Part shown: positions 55,251 through 64,000 of the stretch, in pieces
Numbering within the stretch: position 1 is the first letter of the stretch
Layout of the letters: each line of letters opens with the position of its first letter
NCBI RefSeq assembly: GCF_039710355.1
Contig: NZ_JBDKWZ010000003.1
Span: 434,001-498,000 of the forward strand
DNA: 64,000 nucleotides
Source of the DNA: Rapidithrix thailandica
Lineage (GTDB): Bacteria > Bacteroidota > Bacteroidia > Cytophagales > Flammeovirgaceae
Reading direction: 5' to 3'
Translations under genes and position numbers: made by a program
The notes under the pieces: model-generated
The model's database searches: none
Seen by the model: the letters and a program-made list of their open reading frames with translations, nothing else
Told to the model about the DNA's origin: nothing

Positions 55251-56045
55251 GTGGACTTAAAGAAAACCACCCAACAAGTTATACAAATCAGCAAAGAAGT
55301 CAGAAAATTTATTATTTCTGAATTTAATCGCTTTGATGCAGATGCGGTCGAATATAAAGGGCTTAATGATTTGGTATCCTATGTGGATAAGGAATCGGAA
55401 AAGCAATTGGTTAAGGGTTTGGGAGAGATTTTGCCGGAGGCCGGATTTATAGCTGAAGAAGGCACAGGATCGCGCAATGCCTCAGGGTATAATTGGATCA
55501 TCGACCCTTTGGATGGTACGACTAATTTTATTCACGGGCTACCGGTTTTTGCAATTTCCATTGCGCTGATGAGCCCTGAGGAAGAGATCCTGATCGGAGT
55601 TGTTCATGATGTATGTCAGGACCACTGTTATTGGGCTGCGAAGGGGGAAGGCGCCTACCGCAATGATACTGTTATTAACGTGTCTTCAGAAGCTTCTTTG
55701 TCTAAAAGTCTTATCGCTACAGGCTTTCCCTACTATGCATTCGAAAAAATGCCATTGTATATAAAAGTCTTAGAGGAATTGATGCAAAAAACACATGGTT
55801 TAAGACGTATGGGGGCTGCTGCCATTGACTTAGCCTTTGTTGCTTGTGGACGTTTCGAATCTTTCTTTGAATACAACCTTAAACCTTGGGATGTAGCGGC
55901 CGGAATCTTATTGGTAAAAGAAGCAGGAGGAGTAGTAAGTGACTTTAAAAACGGAAATAATTGTATCTTTGGTAAAGAAATTATCGCTTCCGGGCATGTT
56001 CATCAAGATATGCAGGAAATCATAGCGCGTAATTTTTATCAATAG
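55251..56045 (+). CDS. Inositol-monophosphatase-family phosphatase
   Basis: 264 residues. Metal-binding motifs are complete: Glu69-Glu70 in FIAEEGTG, Asp85-Asp88 in IIDPLDGTTNF and the last Asp in KPWDVAAGILLVKEAGG. The family includes inositol and galactose phosphatases and 3'(2'),5'-bisphosphate nucleotidases; the exact substrate cannot be read. The start is GTG 55251, because no upstream ATG is in frame. ilvE follows after about 133 bases on the same strand, possibly with its own promoter. Confidence 0.9.
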   Translation: MDLKKTTQQVIQISKEVRKFIISEFNRFDADAVEYKGLNDLVSYVDKESEKQLVKGLGEILPEAGFIAEEGTGSRNASGYNWIIDPLDGTTNFIHGLPVFAISIALMSPEEEILIGVVHDVCQDHCYWAAKGEGAYRNDTVINVSSEASLSKSLIATGFPYYAFEKMPLYIKVLEELMQKTHGLRRMGAAAIDLAFVACGRFESFFEYNLKPWDVAAGILLVKEAGGVVSDFKNGNNCIFGKEIIASGHVHQDMQEIIARNFYQ

Positions 56046-56178
56046 TGATGGTAGGGTTTTTAGGATAAAAAGAAAAAGTATACCGTAACCTATTGTGCCG
56101 GCTACCTTGTTTTTTATCCATTGTCCGTTGACAAATGTCACATGACTGTTAATATAATAAAACACATCTAAACATCTA

Positions 56179-57252
56179 ATGAATATGGAAATAGGGCAAG
56201 CATTACCTGTAGAGAAGGTAAAACAATCGAGATTACCACAAGTAGATTTCAACAACATTCCTTTTGGGAAGATTTACTCAGACCATATGCTTGTGGCCGA
56301 GTTCAAAAACGGCCAATGGGATGGAGGCAAAATCATTCCTTTTGGAGATTTACCTCTGAGTCCAGCCACTTCCACAATCCACTATGGCCAATCCATCTTC
56401 GAAGGATTAAAAGCGTATAAAAGCGAGACAGAAGACAAAGTTTTGTTGTTCCGTCCGGATGAAAACTTCAAACGTTTTAATGAGTCCGCTACCCGCTTGT
56501 GTATGCCACATGTGCCAGAAGAAGTTTTTATGGACGGCCTGTTTCAATTAGTAAATTTAGATCGCGAATGGGTTCCGAATACGCCGGGCTGTAGTTTGTA
56601 TATTCGTCCGTTCATGTTTGCGGCCGATGCTTATTTGGGTTTAAAACCTTCCGATTCTTATAAGTTTTTGATCATTACTTCTCCGGTGGGGGATTACTAT
56701 GCAGAGCCGGTACGAGTGAAAATTGAGCGGCATTATACCCGGGCAGCCAAAGGAGGAACCGGATATGCCAAATGTGCCGGAAATTATGCAGCTTCTATTT
56801 ACCCGGCAAAACTGGCCCAGGAGAAAGGATATCACCAATTGCTTTGGACAGATGGCGCCAAACATGAGTTTATTGAGGAAGCAGGGAGTATGAACGTTAT
56901 GTTCGTCATTGGCGACAAATTAATCACTGCTCCGGCCGGCGATTCTATCTTACACGGGATTACTCGTAAAACGGTCTTAACCTTGGCAAAGGAGTGGGGA
57001 ATGGAGGTAGAAGAACGACCTGTGGAGGTGAAAGAAGTACTTGAAGCCGTTAAGAATGGCACCTTAAAAGAAGCTTTTGGAACCGGAACAGCCGCTACAA
57101 TTGCACACATCATTGCCATTGGTGATGATGGTACGGATTATGAACTTCCTGCAATCGAAACCCGAGAGTTTTCCAATAAAGTATTGAAAGAATTGACCGG
57201 TATCCAGCGAGGTAATAAAGAAGATGCCCACAACTGGATTTTCAAAATATAA
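56179..57252 (+). CDS. ilvE: Branched-chain amino acid aminotransferase
   Basis: 357-residue PLP enzyme of fold type IV that makes and degrades Leu, Ile and Val by moving the amino group to or from 2-oxoglutarate. The PLP Lys is Lys198 in GYAKCAGNYAAS. Other blocks are HYGQSIFEGLKAY, LYIRPFMFA, FIEEAGSMNVMF and GTGTAATIA. Length fits the eukaryote-like subgroup (about 350) rather than the 300-residue E. coli type. ATG 56179 or 56185. A terminator candidate (57312-57347) lies inside the 3' end of the convergent DoxX gene. Confidence 0.96.
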   Translation: MNMEIGQALPVEKVKQSRLPQVDFNNIPFGKIYSDHMLVAEFKNGQWDGGKIIPFGDLPLSPATSTIHYGQSIFEGLKAYKSETEDKVLLFRPDENFKRFNESATRLCMPHVPEEVFMDGLFQLVNLDREWVPNTPGCSLYIRPFMFAADAYLGLKPSDSYKFLIITSPVGDYYAEPVRVKIERHYTRAAKGGTGYAKCAGNYAASIYPAKLAQEKGYHQLLWTDGAKHEFIEEAGSMNVMFVIGDKLITAPAGDSILHGITRKTVLTLAKEWGMEVEERPVEVKEVLEAVKNGTLKEAFGTGTAATIAHIIAIGDDGTDYELPAIETREFSNKVLKELTGIQRGNKEDAHNWIFKI

Positions 57253-57264
57253 CGTATGGATAAA

Positions 57265-57296
57265 GGAAGGAATGATTCATTGCTAATCTTCCTTCC
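57265..57296. terminator. Hairpin between ilvE and the DoxX-like gene
   Basis: Perfect 8-bp stem GGAAGGAA (57265-57272) with TTCCTTCC (57289-57296), 16-base loop. No T-run follows on the plus strand, so it is a weak terminator or an mRNA 3' end structure. Confidence 0.35.
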
Positions 57297-57307
57297 AATA
57301 TGATTGT

Positions 57308-57793
57308 TCAACCCTCTGTGAGTTTTACTTCTCCGGAGGGATTTTTTATGGTAAAATACCAAACCCAACCTATAAAGAATACTTGCAGGGGTACTCTGAA
57401 CCATAGGTAAGCAGAACCCGGCCCATTCAAATTTGCCTCTTGAATGTTCACATGATTAAGAGCAGCCAAGATATTTGCCGGAAAGATCAAGAAAAAGAAG
57501 ATGATCAACATCCACCCCGTCAGCCGTTGCGTTGAGGGCATTAATAAACCAATAGCAGAAAGGATCTCCAATATTCCGGTAGTATATACAACTTCTATTT
57601 TGAAAGGTAGCCACTCCGGAAGCATAAGTGCCATCCCTTCGGCCATAGGGAAATGTGATATCCCGGTCATTAAAAGCATGCATGCCATGGCAATACGTCC
57701 TGAAAGGGAGAGCGTGAGTCGAGGAAAGTGGCCTACCTTTTTGGCCAGAAACAATATCAGAAAAACGGTCAATAAGCAAATTAATGGTTTCAT
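57308..57793 (-). CDS. DoxX-like membrane protein
   Basis: 161 residues from ATG 57793. Four membrane helices are visible: LICLLTVFLILFLAKKV, IAMACMLLMTGISHF, VVYTTGILEILSAIGLLM and WMLIIFFFLIFPANILAAL, and a last hydrophobic stretch (PLQVFFIGWVWYF). The GRIAMACMLLMTGISHF segment is typical of DoxX/DoxD-like proteins. The function is not established; some members act in redox or quinone metabolism. The Crp/Fnr-type gene lies upstream on the same strand. Confidence 0.8.
   Translation of the reverse strand: MKPLICLLTVFLILFLAKKVGHFPRLTLSLSGRIAMACMLLMTGISHFPMAEGMALMLPEWLPFKIEVVYTTGILEILSAIGLLMPSTQRLTGWMLIIFFFLIFPANILAALNHVNIQEANLNGPGSAYLWFRVPLQVFFIGWVWYFTIKNPSGEVKLTEG
57312..57347 (+). terminator. 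Probable ilvE terminator inside the DoxX 3' end
   Basis: CCCTC (57312-57316) pairs with GAGGG (57336-57340), with an inner GAG/CTC pairing, followed by A and six T. It serves plus-strand transcription from ilvE and overlaps the last codons of the convergent DoxX-like gene. Confidence 0.5.
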
Positions 57794-57870
57794 GATTTCT
57801 TTTTCTGACAAAGCAACGAAGTATTTTCACCCCAAAAAATAACCTGGGTTAGGAAAATGTTAGAAGATTG

Positions 57871-58461
57871 CTATGCTTCTTTATTTCTTAATTTTCTTCT
57901 GATACGACTTAGACTTTCCGGGAGAATGCCTAAATACGATGCGAGATATTTGATAGGGATAGCTTGTACCAAACGGGGGTTTTTGTTCAATAGATTCTGA
58001 TAACGTTGATCCGCTGACAGGCTTAAGAGTTCTATTTCCCTTTGGGTTTTCCGGACATACATTGCCTCTGCGATTCGCCGGCCAATGCGTTCACTGGTTT
58101 TGGATTGATCATACATTTTGTGGATTTGTTGATAATGAATCCGGAGAACTTCGGTAGGCAAAATGGTTGTAATTTGCACTCTGGAAGGTCGCCGGGTTAG
58201 AAAGGAAGAATAAGAGGTGACAAATTCATTTTCAAAACAAAAGTCCAGGCCGTGTTCTTTCCCTTCTAGTAAATAGTACACCCGGACTAAACCTTTACTG
58301 ATAAAATATAGATAATTTTCCACCTGATCGAAAGAAGTAAGAATCTCCTGTTTTGAAAATGACCGTTGCTCCCATTGTTGGGCAAATTCTAACCATTGAG
58401 GGTTTTCAACCTTGGTGATCTGAAAAAGGCTTTGTTTCAGGCGTTGTAAAGAATTTTCCAT
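57871..58461 (-). CDS. Crp/Fnr-family transcriptional regulator
   Basis: 196 residues from ATG 58461; the frame goes back to a TTG at 58500 but those residues do not belong to the family. A cyclic-nucleotide-binding-type beta-barrel covers about 20-125 (VENYLYFISKGLVRVYYLLEG). The helix-turn-helix at the end is IPIKYLASYLGILPESLSRIRRKL. It lacks Cys residues for an iron-sulfur cluster, so it is not a classical FNR. The ligand is unknown. The likely target is the DoxX-like gene downstream or the desaturase gene upstream; this is inferred from position. Confidence 0.9.
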   Translation of the reverse strand: MENSLQRLKQSLFQITKVENPQWLEFAQQWEQRSFSKQEILTSFDQVENYLYFISKGLVRVYYLLEGKEHGLDFCFENEFVTSYSSFLTRRPSRVQITTILPTEVLRIHYQQIHKMYDQSKTSERIGRRIAEAMYVRKTQREIELLSLSADQRYQNLLNKNPRLVQAIPIKYLASYLGILPESLSRIRRKLRNKEA

Positions 58462-58500
58462 ATATCCAAAGAAAAGGGATTTGGAGGATAATGAAAACAA

Positions 58501-58535
58501 GGAAGCCGCTCTATTCTTCGGTAAAAGCGGCTTCC
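58501..58535 (-). terminator. Terminator after the desaturase gene (minus strand)
   Basis: Perfect 10-bp stem GGAAGCCGCT (58501-58510) with AGCGGCTTCC (58526-58535), 15-base loop. On the minus strand it is followed by TTGTTTTCATT, a moderate T-tract. It separates the desaturase from the Crp/Fnr gene. Confidence 0.7.
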
Positions 58536-58558
58536 TTACTCTTATCTTCTAAAGGTTG

Positions 58559-59497
58559 CTATCCCAGTTGTTCTTTTTCTTTTCTCATTTTTTCTCTGGC
58601 TTCGGCCAATGTCTTTGAGTATTTGATATGGTGAGGAACCCCCTTTAAATCCCAAACCAAGCCCAATACTGAAAAAGTTTTCAATACATAGTAGGTGATG
58701 TCGATTTCCCACCAGAAGAACCCGTTGCGGGAAGCTACTTGATAGTAGTGGTGATTATTATGCCACCCTTCTCCCAAGGTTACCAAGGCCAGTACCAAGC
58801 TGTTTTTCGACTCATCTCCTGTATTGTAGCGGGCTTTTCCGAATTTGTGCATGATAGAGTTGATGCTAAACGTACCATGGTATAAAAGCACGGTACTTAG
58901 AAAGAAGCCTATCAATAAACTTGACCAACCTTGTGTGAAAATCTGGGCAAAACTGCCATCGCCATTTACAAAGCCTCCTACGAGGAAGATGACTATGGCC
59001 AATAGGGTGGGAGGTACCAAGTAATGCTTGTCAATCCAACGAATCTCGGAATGCTTGGCAAAATCTTGAATTACCCCAAAGTTGGTTTCTTTAAAATCGG
59101 GTCCGATAATCCAGCCAATATGTGAATACCAGAAGCCATACCATTTCATGGAATGAGGATCTTCCGGGGTATCGCTGTGCTTATGGTGGTGGCGATGATG
59201 TGCGGCCCACCACAGAACTCCTTTTTGCGCGGAGGTTTCTGCCATAAACGCAATGAAAAACTGAAAGGGCCGGGATGTCTTGTAGGATCGGTGTGAAAAG
59301 TATCGATGATACCCTCCGGTAACAAAAAACATCCTGATAAAATACAGTGAGATACAAACAATCCAATCAAACAGGGTGGCTCCTGTCCAGATTGCTGCCA
59401 GCGGTACTAAGTGCATCAAAATCATCCCGATTTCTTGCTTGAGAAGGGGCTTGCTACGTACTTGTTTTTGTGGGGCTGCCTCAGCTGTTTGAGTCAT
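58559..59497 (-). CDS. Membrane fatty-acid (acyl-CoA delta-9 type) desaturase
   Basis: 312 residues, four membrane helices. The three His boxes of diiron desaturases are present: H64RYFSH69, H101RHHH105 and W-H246NNHH250. The order and spacing match the stearoyl-CoA/delta-9 class, which puts a double bond into acyl chains to adjust membrane fluidity. The reaction needs an electron donor encoded elsewhere. The N-terminal 20 residues are polar (QTAEAAPQKQVRSKP). A TATTTTTG promoter element lies 35 bases upstream on the minus strand, and a terminator follows the gene. Confidence 0.92.
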   Translation of the reverse strand: MTQTAEAAPQKQVRSKPLLKQEIGMILMHLVPLAAIWTGATLFDWIVCISLYFIRMFFVTGGYHRYFSHRSYKTSRPFQFFIAFMAETSAQKGVLWWAAHHRHHHKHSDTPEDPHSMKWYGFWYSHIGWIIGPDFKETNFGVIQDFAKHSEIRWIDKHYLVPPTLLAIVIFLVGGFVNGDGSFAQIFTQGWSSLLIGFFLSTVLLYHGTFSINSIMHKFGKARYNTGDESKNSLVLALVTLGEGWHNNHHYYQVASRNGFFWWEIDITYYVLKTFSVLGLVWDLKGVPHHIKYSKTLAEAREKMRKEKEQLG

Positions 59498-60079
59498 AAA
59501 AGCTTTTGGTGTTTCTGAAAAAAAGTTTTGACAAAAATAATCAAGGATTTTCTATTTTCTTGGTAAACAAGGTTTTTTCAAAACTGTTTAACATTTTTCT
59601 TCCGAGTGATGCTCAACTATCTATTAACAAAGTCCCCATTGTACCATAGGTAAATATTCAAAGAAGGGGAGATAGAAGAGTTTTACCCCCGGTAAAGTAA
59701 CATTGTATAGTAATACCCAAAAAGCCCGAATAAAAACAATGAAAAAAGGAGGTAAAGCTCTGAAAAACACCTTTTTCACAAAAAAACTGAAAGCATTAAC
59801 GTAATAAATGTTAACCGATGAATCAAGTTTTCTGAATCTCGTTAAATTTGTTAGATAGCAGTCAAACTGTTTATCTTACTTACTATAATTACCCAAACTA
59901 ACCTTATTCAACATCAGTAGTTTATCCCCTAATTATGGCTCAAGGTACGCGCCATAATCAGTGGGGCTTGCTGACTATTGTATTAACGAACCGCTTTCCT
60001 TGATAAAGAATTGAACCGACAATCCTTGGCACATTTTGAAGATCACTAACAACGCTAATGATTTAATCAGTACTTTACC
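59498..60079. other. Divergent intergenic region before the large propeller protein
   Basis: About 580 bases. It holds the desaturase promoter element (59532-59539) and TAAATTTG (59843-59850), a candidate -7 element for the plus-strand gene with a leader of about 220 bases. GAAAAAAGG (59741-59749) and CCTTTTTC (59771-59778) can form a weak hairpin. No gene was recognised. Confidence 0.4.
59532..59539 (-). promoter_or_regulatory. Candidate -7 element for the desaturase
   Basis: On the minus strand it reads TATTTTTG, a full match to TAnnTTTG, 35 bases before the start codon. No clear -33 TTTG at the usual spacing. Confidence 0.35.
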
Positions 60080-63000
60080 ATGAAAAAGATAATCCTATCT
60101 TTATTATTACTTTTTTTTCAGATTTGTATTCTTTCTGCCCAACCTTCTGATCAATTTCAAAAGGTAGAGATTGTTTCGGGTTTAAAAAATGCAGTAGATT
60201 TCAGTTTCCTACCTGATGGACGTATATTGTTATTAGACCGCTTCGGGGAAGTGATCCTGTACAAAGCGGATTTGCAAACGACCGTGACAGCGGCTCTTAT
60301 TCCCGTGTACCATGAATTGGAAGACGGCTTGCTTGGGATCGAACCCGACCCCAATTTCCAAAGCACACAACATGTATTTGTACATTACTCTCCACTAGAC
60401 AAATCGGTGAACCGGGTTTCAAGGTTTACAATGGTAGGAGATGTTTTTGACATGGATTCCGAAGTAGTACTGTTGGAATGGGGAGTACAAAGGGAGAGTT
60501 GTTGCCATGCAGCGGGAGACATAGAGTTTGACAAAGACGGAAATTTATATATTGCCACCGGTGATAACACCAATCACACGGAGTATACGACCATTAACGA
60601 AACCGATAGTTTGTTCAGTGCGGAACGGACTTCTGCCAATACGATGGATATGCGGGGAAAAATTCTCCGGATTAAACCGGAGCCGGATGGAAGCTATTCG
60701 ATCCCCCCCGGAAACCTTTTTCCCAACGGGCAGGGAGGGCTTCCGGAAATCTTTGTCATGGGAACCCGTAACCCTTATTCTTTACATTCCGATGAAAAAA
60801 CAGGTTGGTTGTTTTGGGGGGAAGTGGGACCGGATGCGGCTGAGCCCGACCCCTTAAAAGGCCCTTTAGGTTATGATGAAATTAACTTGGTAAAAGAAGC
60901 CGGGAACTTGGGTTGGCCTTATTTGTCTGGAAAAAATAAACCCTATTGGAATCCCTATGAAAATAAATGGTACGATGCCAATGCCCCGAAAAACCATTCG
61001 AAGTGGAATACCGGTGCAGAAGACCTGCCTGTTGCGGAGCCTGCCTGGATGGAAATTCCCAGTGAATGTCATATGGTAGGACAACGCTATTACTACGATC
61101 CGGAAGTGGTGGATGATAAAAAACTTCCGATCGAATTTGACGGAGCATTTTTTTATTTTGACTTTAATACACATTGGCATAATGGAAAAAAAGTCAGTAT
61201 GGCTTGGGTGGTTAAAATGGACGATACAGGAAATATTATTTCCAATGATCTATGGAACCCCACCAAAATTTATGGACAGGGATTTATCCGGATGAAAATC
61301 GGCCCTGACGACCACTTGTATATTTTGGAATACGGAACCGGTTGTTGTGATCATAATTCAGGAACAGGTGTATTGGTGCGTTTGGATTACGTAGGCGTTA
61401 ATTCCAATTTGTCCCCGATTGCCAAAATCAGTGCGGACAATGTAGCGGGATCATTGCCTCTGACCGTGAATTTTTCCAGTGAAGGAAGTTACGATCCGGA
61501 TGGCCCGGTGAACGACTTGAGCTACGAATGGGATTTTGATTCGGATGGTAATGTAGATGCCACCCATGCTAATCCTCAACATACCTATACCGTTGCCGGA
61601 AAATATACGGCAAAATTGAAGGTGAAAGACAAGAATGACGGAGAAAGTGTGAAGCTCTTGACCATTCATGCCGGGAATAACTTTGCGGAATTTACATTCG
61701 ATTACCCCACCGATGGGGCTTTTTTTACCTGGAACGAGAATATTCCCATCAAAGTAGCGGTAAGCGATGTGGAAGATGGTTCGACCAGTGGAGGGGAAAT
61801 CAATTGTAGTGATGTGAGCATTGTCCCTTCTTTGGGGCATTTGGATCATACTCACGATGACAATACGATTAACGATTGCGAAGGAGAATACCTGGTGGCA
61901 TCCGGAGATCATGACATTGACGGAGGAGATGATTTGTATTTTGTCTTTTATGTGAATTATACCGATCAGGATAACTTGACCTCATATGATCAGGTAATAG
62001 TGCATCCCAAACGACAAGAGTTGGAATTTTATAATGAACAAAGCGGGGTGAGATTACTTAATAATACTGATCCTTGGGTAGGGGGATTGAAAGTGGTGAG
62101 GGCATCTCATAATTCTTATGTGATGTTGGAAGAGCGTAATTTGTTCAACATGAACAGTGCCACATTCCGGGTGGCTTCCGTATATGATGGTGGAACAGTG
62201 GAGCTACGGGCTGACAGTGAACACGGAACCTTGTTGGCTTCAGCCAATGTGCCGAATACAGGAAGTACGGATGTTTGGGAAAATATAACGGTGCCAGTTA
62301 CCGACCCGGGCGGCAAACACAATCTGTATTTTGTCTTTAAAAATAACTCCGTTGCTGATAATATCTTTGATATCAACTATGTGGAATTTAGCGGTTCCGG
62401 GGTTTCACAAGACAATGTGCCTCCGGGTATTATCGAAGTAGTGGGAAAAAGCCGGACCAATATTCATGTCCGGTACTGGGAACCGGTGGATAAAAATACT
62501 GCGGAAACACTTGGCAATTATGCTATTAATAATGGCTTGACTTTACAAGCTGCGGCCTTGCAAGCAGATGGCAAAACGGTTATTTTGACAACTACGGAAA
62601 TGGGTGATGAAGAGAGCTACACCTTGACGGTCAATAATATTAAAGATTTTGCCAACAATGTCATTCCTGCCAATACCCAAAAATCTTTTATCTATAACAA
62701 GCCAATGACCCCCTTGATCAGAATTAACTCTGGAGGCTTGGCCGGTAATTTTAACGGGGAAGAGTGGGTCGCCGATCAATACTATTCAGGTGTGGATAAA
62801 ACGTATTCCAACATCATTGATATTCAAGAAACCAACAAAGACGAACTGTATCAAACCGAACGGTGGGGGGATTTCTCTTACAATATCCCAGTACCTATAG
62901 CCGGGGAATACCGGGTAGTATTACATTTTGCCGAATTGTACCATGGCGTGGAAAACGAAAATGGTGAAGGCGAAAGGGTATTTAATGTAGAGATTGAAAA

Positions 63001-64000
63001 CGGGCAGGCAACGTTATCAAATTTTGATATTTTATCAGAAACAGCACCGGCTACAGCACTGATCAAAACCTTCAACAATATTCAGGTCAGTGATGGAATA
63101 TTGAATATCTCATTTAATAAGTTGGTAAATAACCCGAAGCTTTCGGGAGTGGAAGTGTATGGAGATAAAAGTATATTGAATCCTCCATCAGTTACGATTT
63201 TATCGCCTGAATACGGCAGTTATGTACTTCCGGATTTTGAGCTGACTTATGAAATCGAAAATTGGGAAGTGAAAAAAGGTGGTACACACTATCACTGGAT
63301 CATTGATGGCTTGAATATGGGCGGAGTCTATCAGAATGGCCCCATTGCTTTTAAGGATATGGAATTGGGAGAACATACCATTCGCCTGGAATTGTACAAT
63401 GCCAACCATACCGGAACCGGAATATATGATGATGTGAAAGTTCATGTGGTAGAGCAGTTGCCAACTTCAATTTTTATAGATAGTCCGGAAGAGAACAGTA
63501 CAACAAACAGTAGCTTTGATGTTGCCTTTACCGTTCATAGTTTCACAATGCCCGATGAGGGGTATATCCAATGGTCATTGGATAATGGAGCGGAAACCGG
63601 TAGCCATTCCAATACGAATCCTATTAGTTTTTCCAATATTAGCCAAGGAGAACATACACTGAAGTTAGAATTAATGAATGTGGATGGGACCAGTACCGGA
63701 CAAAGTGATATTGTACAGTTTGAAGTAATCCCCGAGCTAGCCATCGGCCATTGGAATGAAGGAGATGAAGCCGAACATCACCGGGTGGATGTGCCTAATG
63801 CAGTGTATAATGATAAATTATATGTCTTTGGAGGACTGGACCAAGTGACAGCCGGCCAACCGGTAGTGGAAGTTTCGGAAGCATTTGACCCCAGAGCGGC
63901 ACTGGGTAACCAATGGATGGTAATGGCCACTATGCCTACTCCTGTTCACCATGCGATGGCTTTGGAAGCTGATGGGGAAATCTGGATTTTGTGTGGGTTT
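60080..64000 (+). CDS. Giant exported PQQ-type sugar dehydrogenase-like protein with PKD, CBM6, malectin and Kelch modules (partial)
   Basis: The frame is open from ATG 60080 to the window end (1307 codons), so the C-terminus is missing. A signal peptide ends near LSAQ (residue 21). Residues about 25-440 form a glucose/sorbosone-dehydrogenase-like six-blade propeller (HAAGDIEFDKDGNLYIATGD, GTRNPYSLH, EAGNLGWPY). A PKD domain follows at about 443-528 (YEWDFDSDGN, then HTYTVAGKYTAKL), then an Ig-like stretch, a CBM6-like domain at about 647-772, a Big-type Ig-like domain at about 777-870 and a malectin domain at about 876-1029 (RINSGGLAG, HFAELYHG). Two Ig-like repeats (about 1034-1217) and the first Kelch repeats (LYVFGGLD) close the visible part. 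It probably binds and perhaps oxidises polysaccharide outside the cell. A type IX secretion signal may lie beyond the window. Confidence 0.85.
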   Translation, partial: MKKIILSLLLLFFQICILSAQPSDQFQKVEIVSGLKNAVDFSFLPDGRILLLDRFGEVILYKADLQTTVTAALIPVYHELEDGLLGIEPDPNFQSTQHVFVHYSPLDKSVNRVSRFTMVGDVFDMDSEVVLLEWGVQRESCCHAAGDIEFDKDGNLYIATGDNTNHTEYTTINETDSLFSAERTSANTMDMRGKILRIKPEPDGSYSIPPGNLFPNGQGGLPEIFVMGTRNPYSLHSDEKTGWLFWGEVGPDAAEPDPLKGPLGYDEINLVKEAGNLGWPYLSGKNKPYWNPYENKWYDANAPKNHSKWNTGAEDLPVAEPAWMEIPSECHMVGQRYYYDPEVVDDKKLPIEFDGAFFYFDFNTHWHNGKKVSMAWVVKMDDTGNIISNDLWNPTKIYGQGFIRMKIGPDDHLYILEYGTGCCDHNSGTGVLVRLDYVGVNSNLSPIAKISADNVAGSLPLTVNFSSEGSYDPDGPVNDLSYEWDFDSDGNVDATHANPQHTYTVAGKYTAKLKVKDKNDGESVKLLTIHAGNNFAEFTFDYPTDGAFFTWNENIPIKVAVSDVEDGSTSGGEINCSDVSIVPSLGHLDHTHDDNTINDCEGEYLVASGDHDIDGGDDLYFVFYVNYTDQDNLTSYDQVIVHPKRQELEFYNEQSGVRLLNNTDPWVGGLKVVRASHNSYVMLEERNLFNMNSATFRVASVYDGGTVELRADSEHGTLLASANVPNTGSTDVWENITVPVTDPGGKHNLYFVFKNNSVADNIFDINYVEFSGSGVSQDNVPPGIIEVVGKSRTNIHVRYWEPVDKNTAETLGNYAINNGLTLQAAALQADGKTVILTTTEMGDEESYTLTVNNIKDFANNVIPANTQKSFIYNKPMTPLIRINSGGLAGNFNGEEWVADQYYSGVDKTYSNIIDIQETNKDELYQTERWGDFSYNIPVPIAGEYRVVLHFAELYHGVENENGEGERVFNVEIENGQATLSNFDILSETAPATALIKTFNNIQVSDGILNISFNKLVNNPKLSGVEVYGDKSILNPPSVTILSPEYGSYVLPDFELTYEIENWEVKKGGTHYHWIIDGLNMGGVYQNGPIAFKDMELGEHTIRLELYNANHTGTGIYDDVKVHVVEQLPTSIFIDSPEENSTTNSSFDVAFTVHSFTMPDEGYIQWSLDNGAETGSHSNTNPISFSNISQGEHTLKLELMNVDGTSTGQSDIVQFEVIPELAIGHWNEGDEAEHHRVDVPNAVYNDKLYVFGGLDQVTAGQPVVEVSEAFDPRAALGNQWMVMATMPTPVHHAMALEADGEIWILCGF

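Noticed and set aside
60528..60857. 109-codon plus-strand frame and several minus-strand frames within 60080-64000
   Set aside because: All are in other frames of the continuous propeller-protein gene, whose translation gives clear domains.
1..64000. CRISPR arrays, prophage or complete insertion sequences
   Set aside because: No regularly spaced repeats, phage structural genes, integrases or transposase genes were seen in either strand.

Overview
The window looks like a piece of a Bacteroidota chromosome, most likely a Cytophagales-type (marine or environmental) bacterium. The evidence is three SusC/SusD outer-membrane uptake pairs, each with its own ECF sigma factor and FecR-type anti-sigma factor. 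Other evidence is the many lipoproteins, several TAnnTTTG-type promoter elements, the lack of Shine-Dalgarno sites, and AT-rich intergenic DNA. The genus cannot be fixed from sequence reading alone. I found no rRNA, tRNA, CRISPR array, complete insertion sequence or prophage.

Layout. 1-1536: the start of a DUF192-like lipoprotein gene (minus strand, cut by the window edge) and a periplasmic N-acetylmuramoyl-L-alanine amidase. 1791-28567: three head-to-tail modules of ECF sigma, FecR, SusC (with N-terminal STN signalling domain) and SusD. The third module continues into three lipoprotein genes that share a C-terminal F5/8-type-C (discoidin) domain: an FN3-like protein, a DUF5077/DUF3472 protein and a metzincin-like zinc protease. 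Terminators close each module. A sulfatase lipoprotein follows under its own promoter (28884-30275). No glycoside hydrolase or polysaccharide lyase is present, so the substrate cannot be named; the only enzymes are a protease and a sulfatase, which is compatible with a sulfated or glycosylated protein substrate.

30316-44712 is mostly housekeeping: hemW, a DUF5995 protein, a TIGR02757 protein, a receiver-PAS-PAS histidine kinase, a methyltransferase with a YjjG-type nucleotidase, a lipoyl-bearing E2 acyltransferase, fabD, a degenerate stand-alone receiver, mutS and a MarR regulator. 44713-47593 is sparse: a small SpoIIAA/STAS-like protein and an orphan homologue of PrnB, the heme enzyme of pyrrolnitrin biosynthesis. 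47841-59497 carries an M16 protease, a thioredoxin-fold protein, a GNAT enzyme, TM2 and DUF2752 membrane proteins, an HtrA protease, an inositol-monophosphatase-family enzyme, ilvE, a DoxX-like protein, a Crp/Fnr regulator and a fatty-acid desaturase. The window ends inside a very large secreted protein (60080 onward) with a PQQ-type sugar-dehydrogenase propeller followed by PKD, CBM6, malectin and Kelch modules.

How it works together: in each SusCD module the STN domain of SusC should signal substrate binding to FecR, which releases its sigma factor to boost the same operon. The most interesting regulatory observation is that all three FecR-SusC gaps contain a hairpin that reads as an intrinsic terminator only on the minus strand. 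Together with antisense -7-like elements over the susC start codons, this suggests three DonS-like cis-antisense RNAs. The most interesting gene is the PrnB homologue with no other pyrrolnitrin genes beside it.
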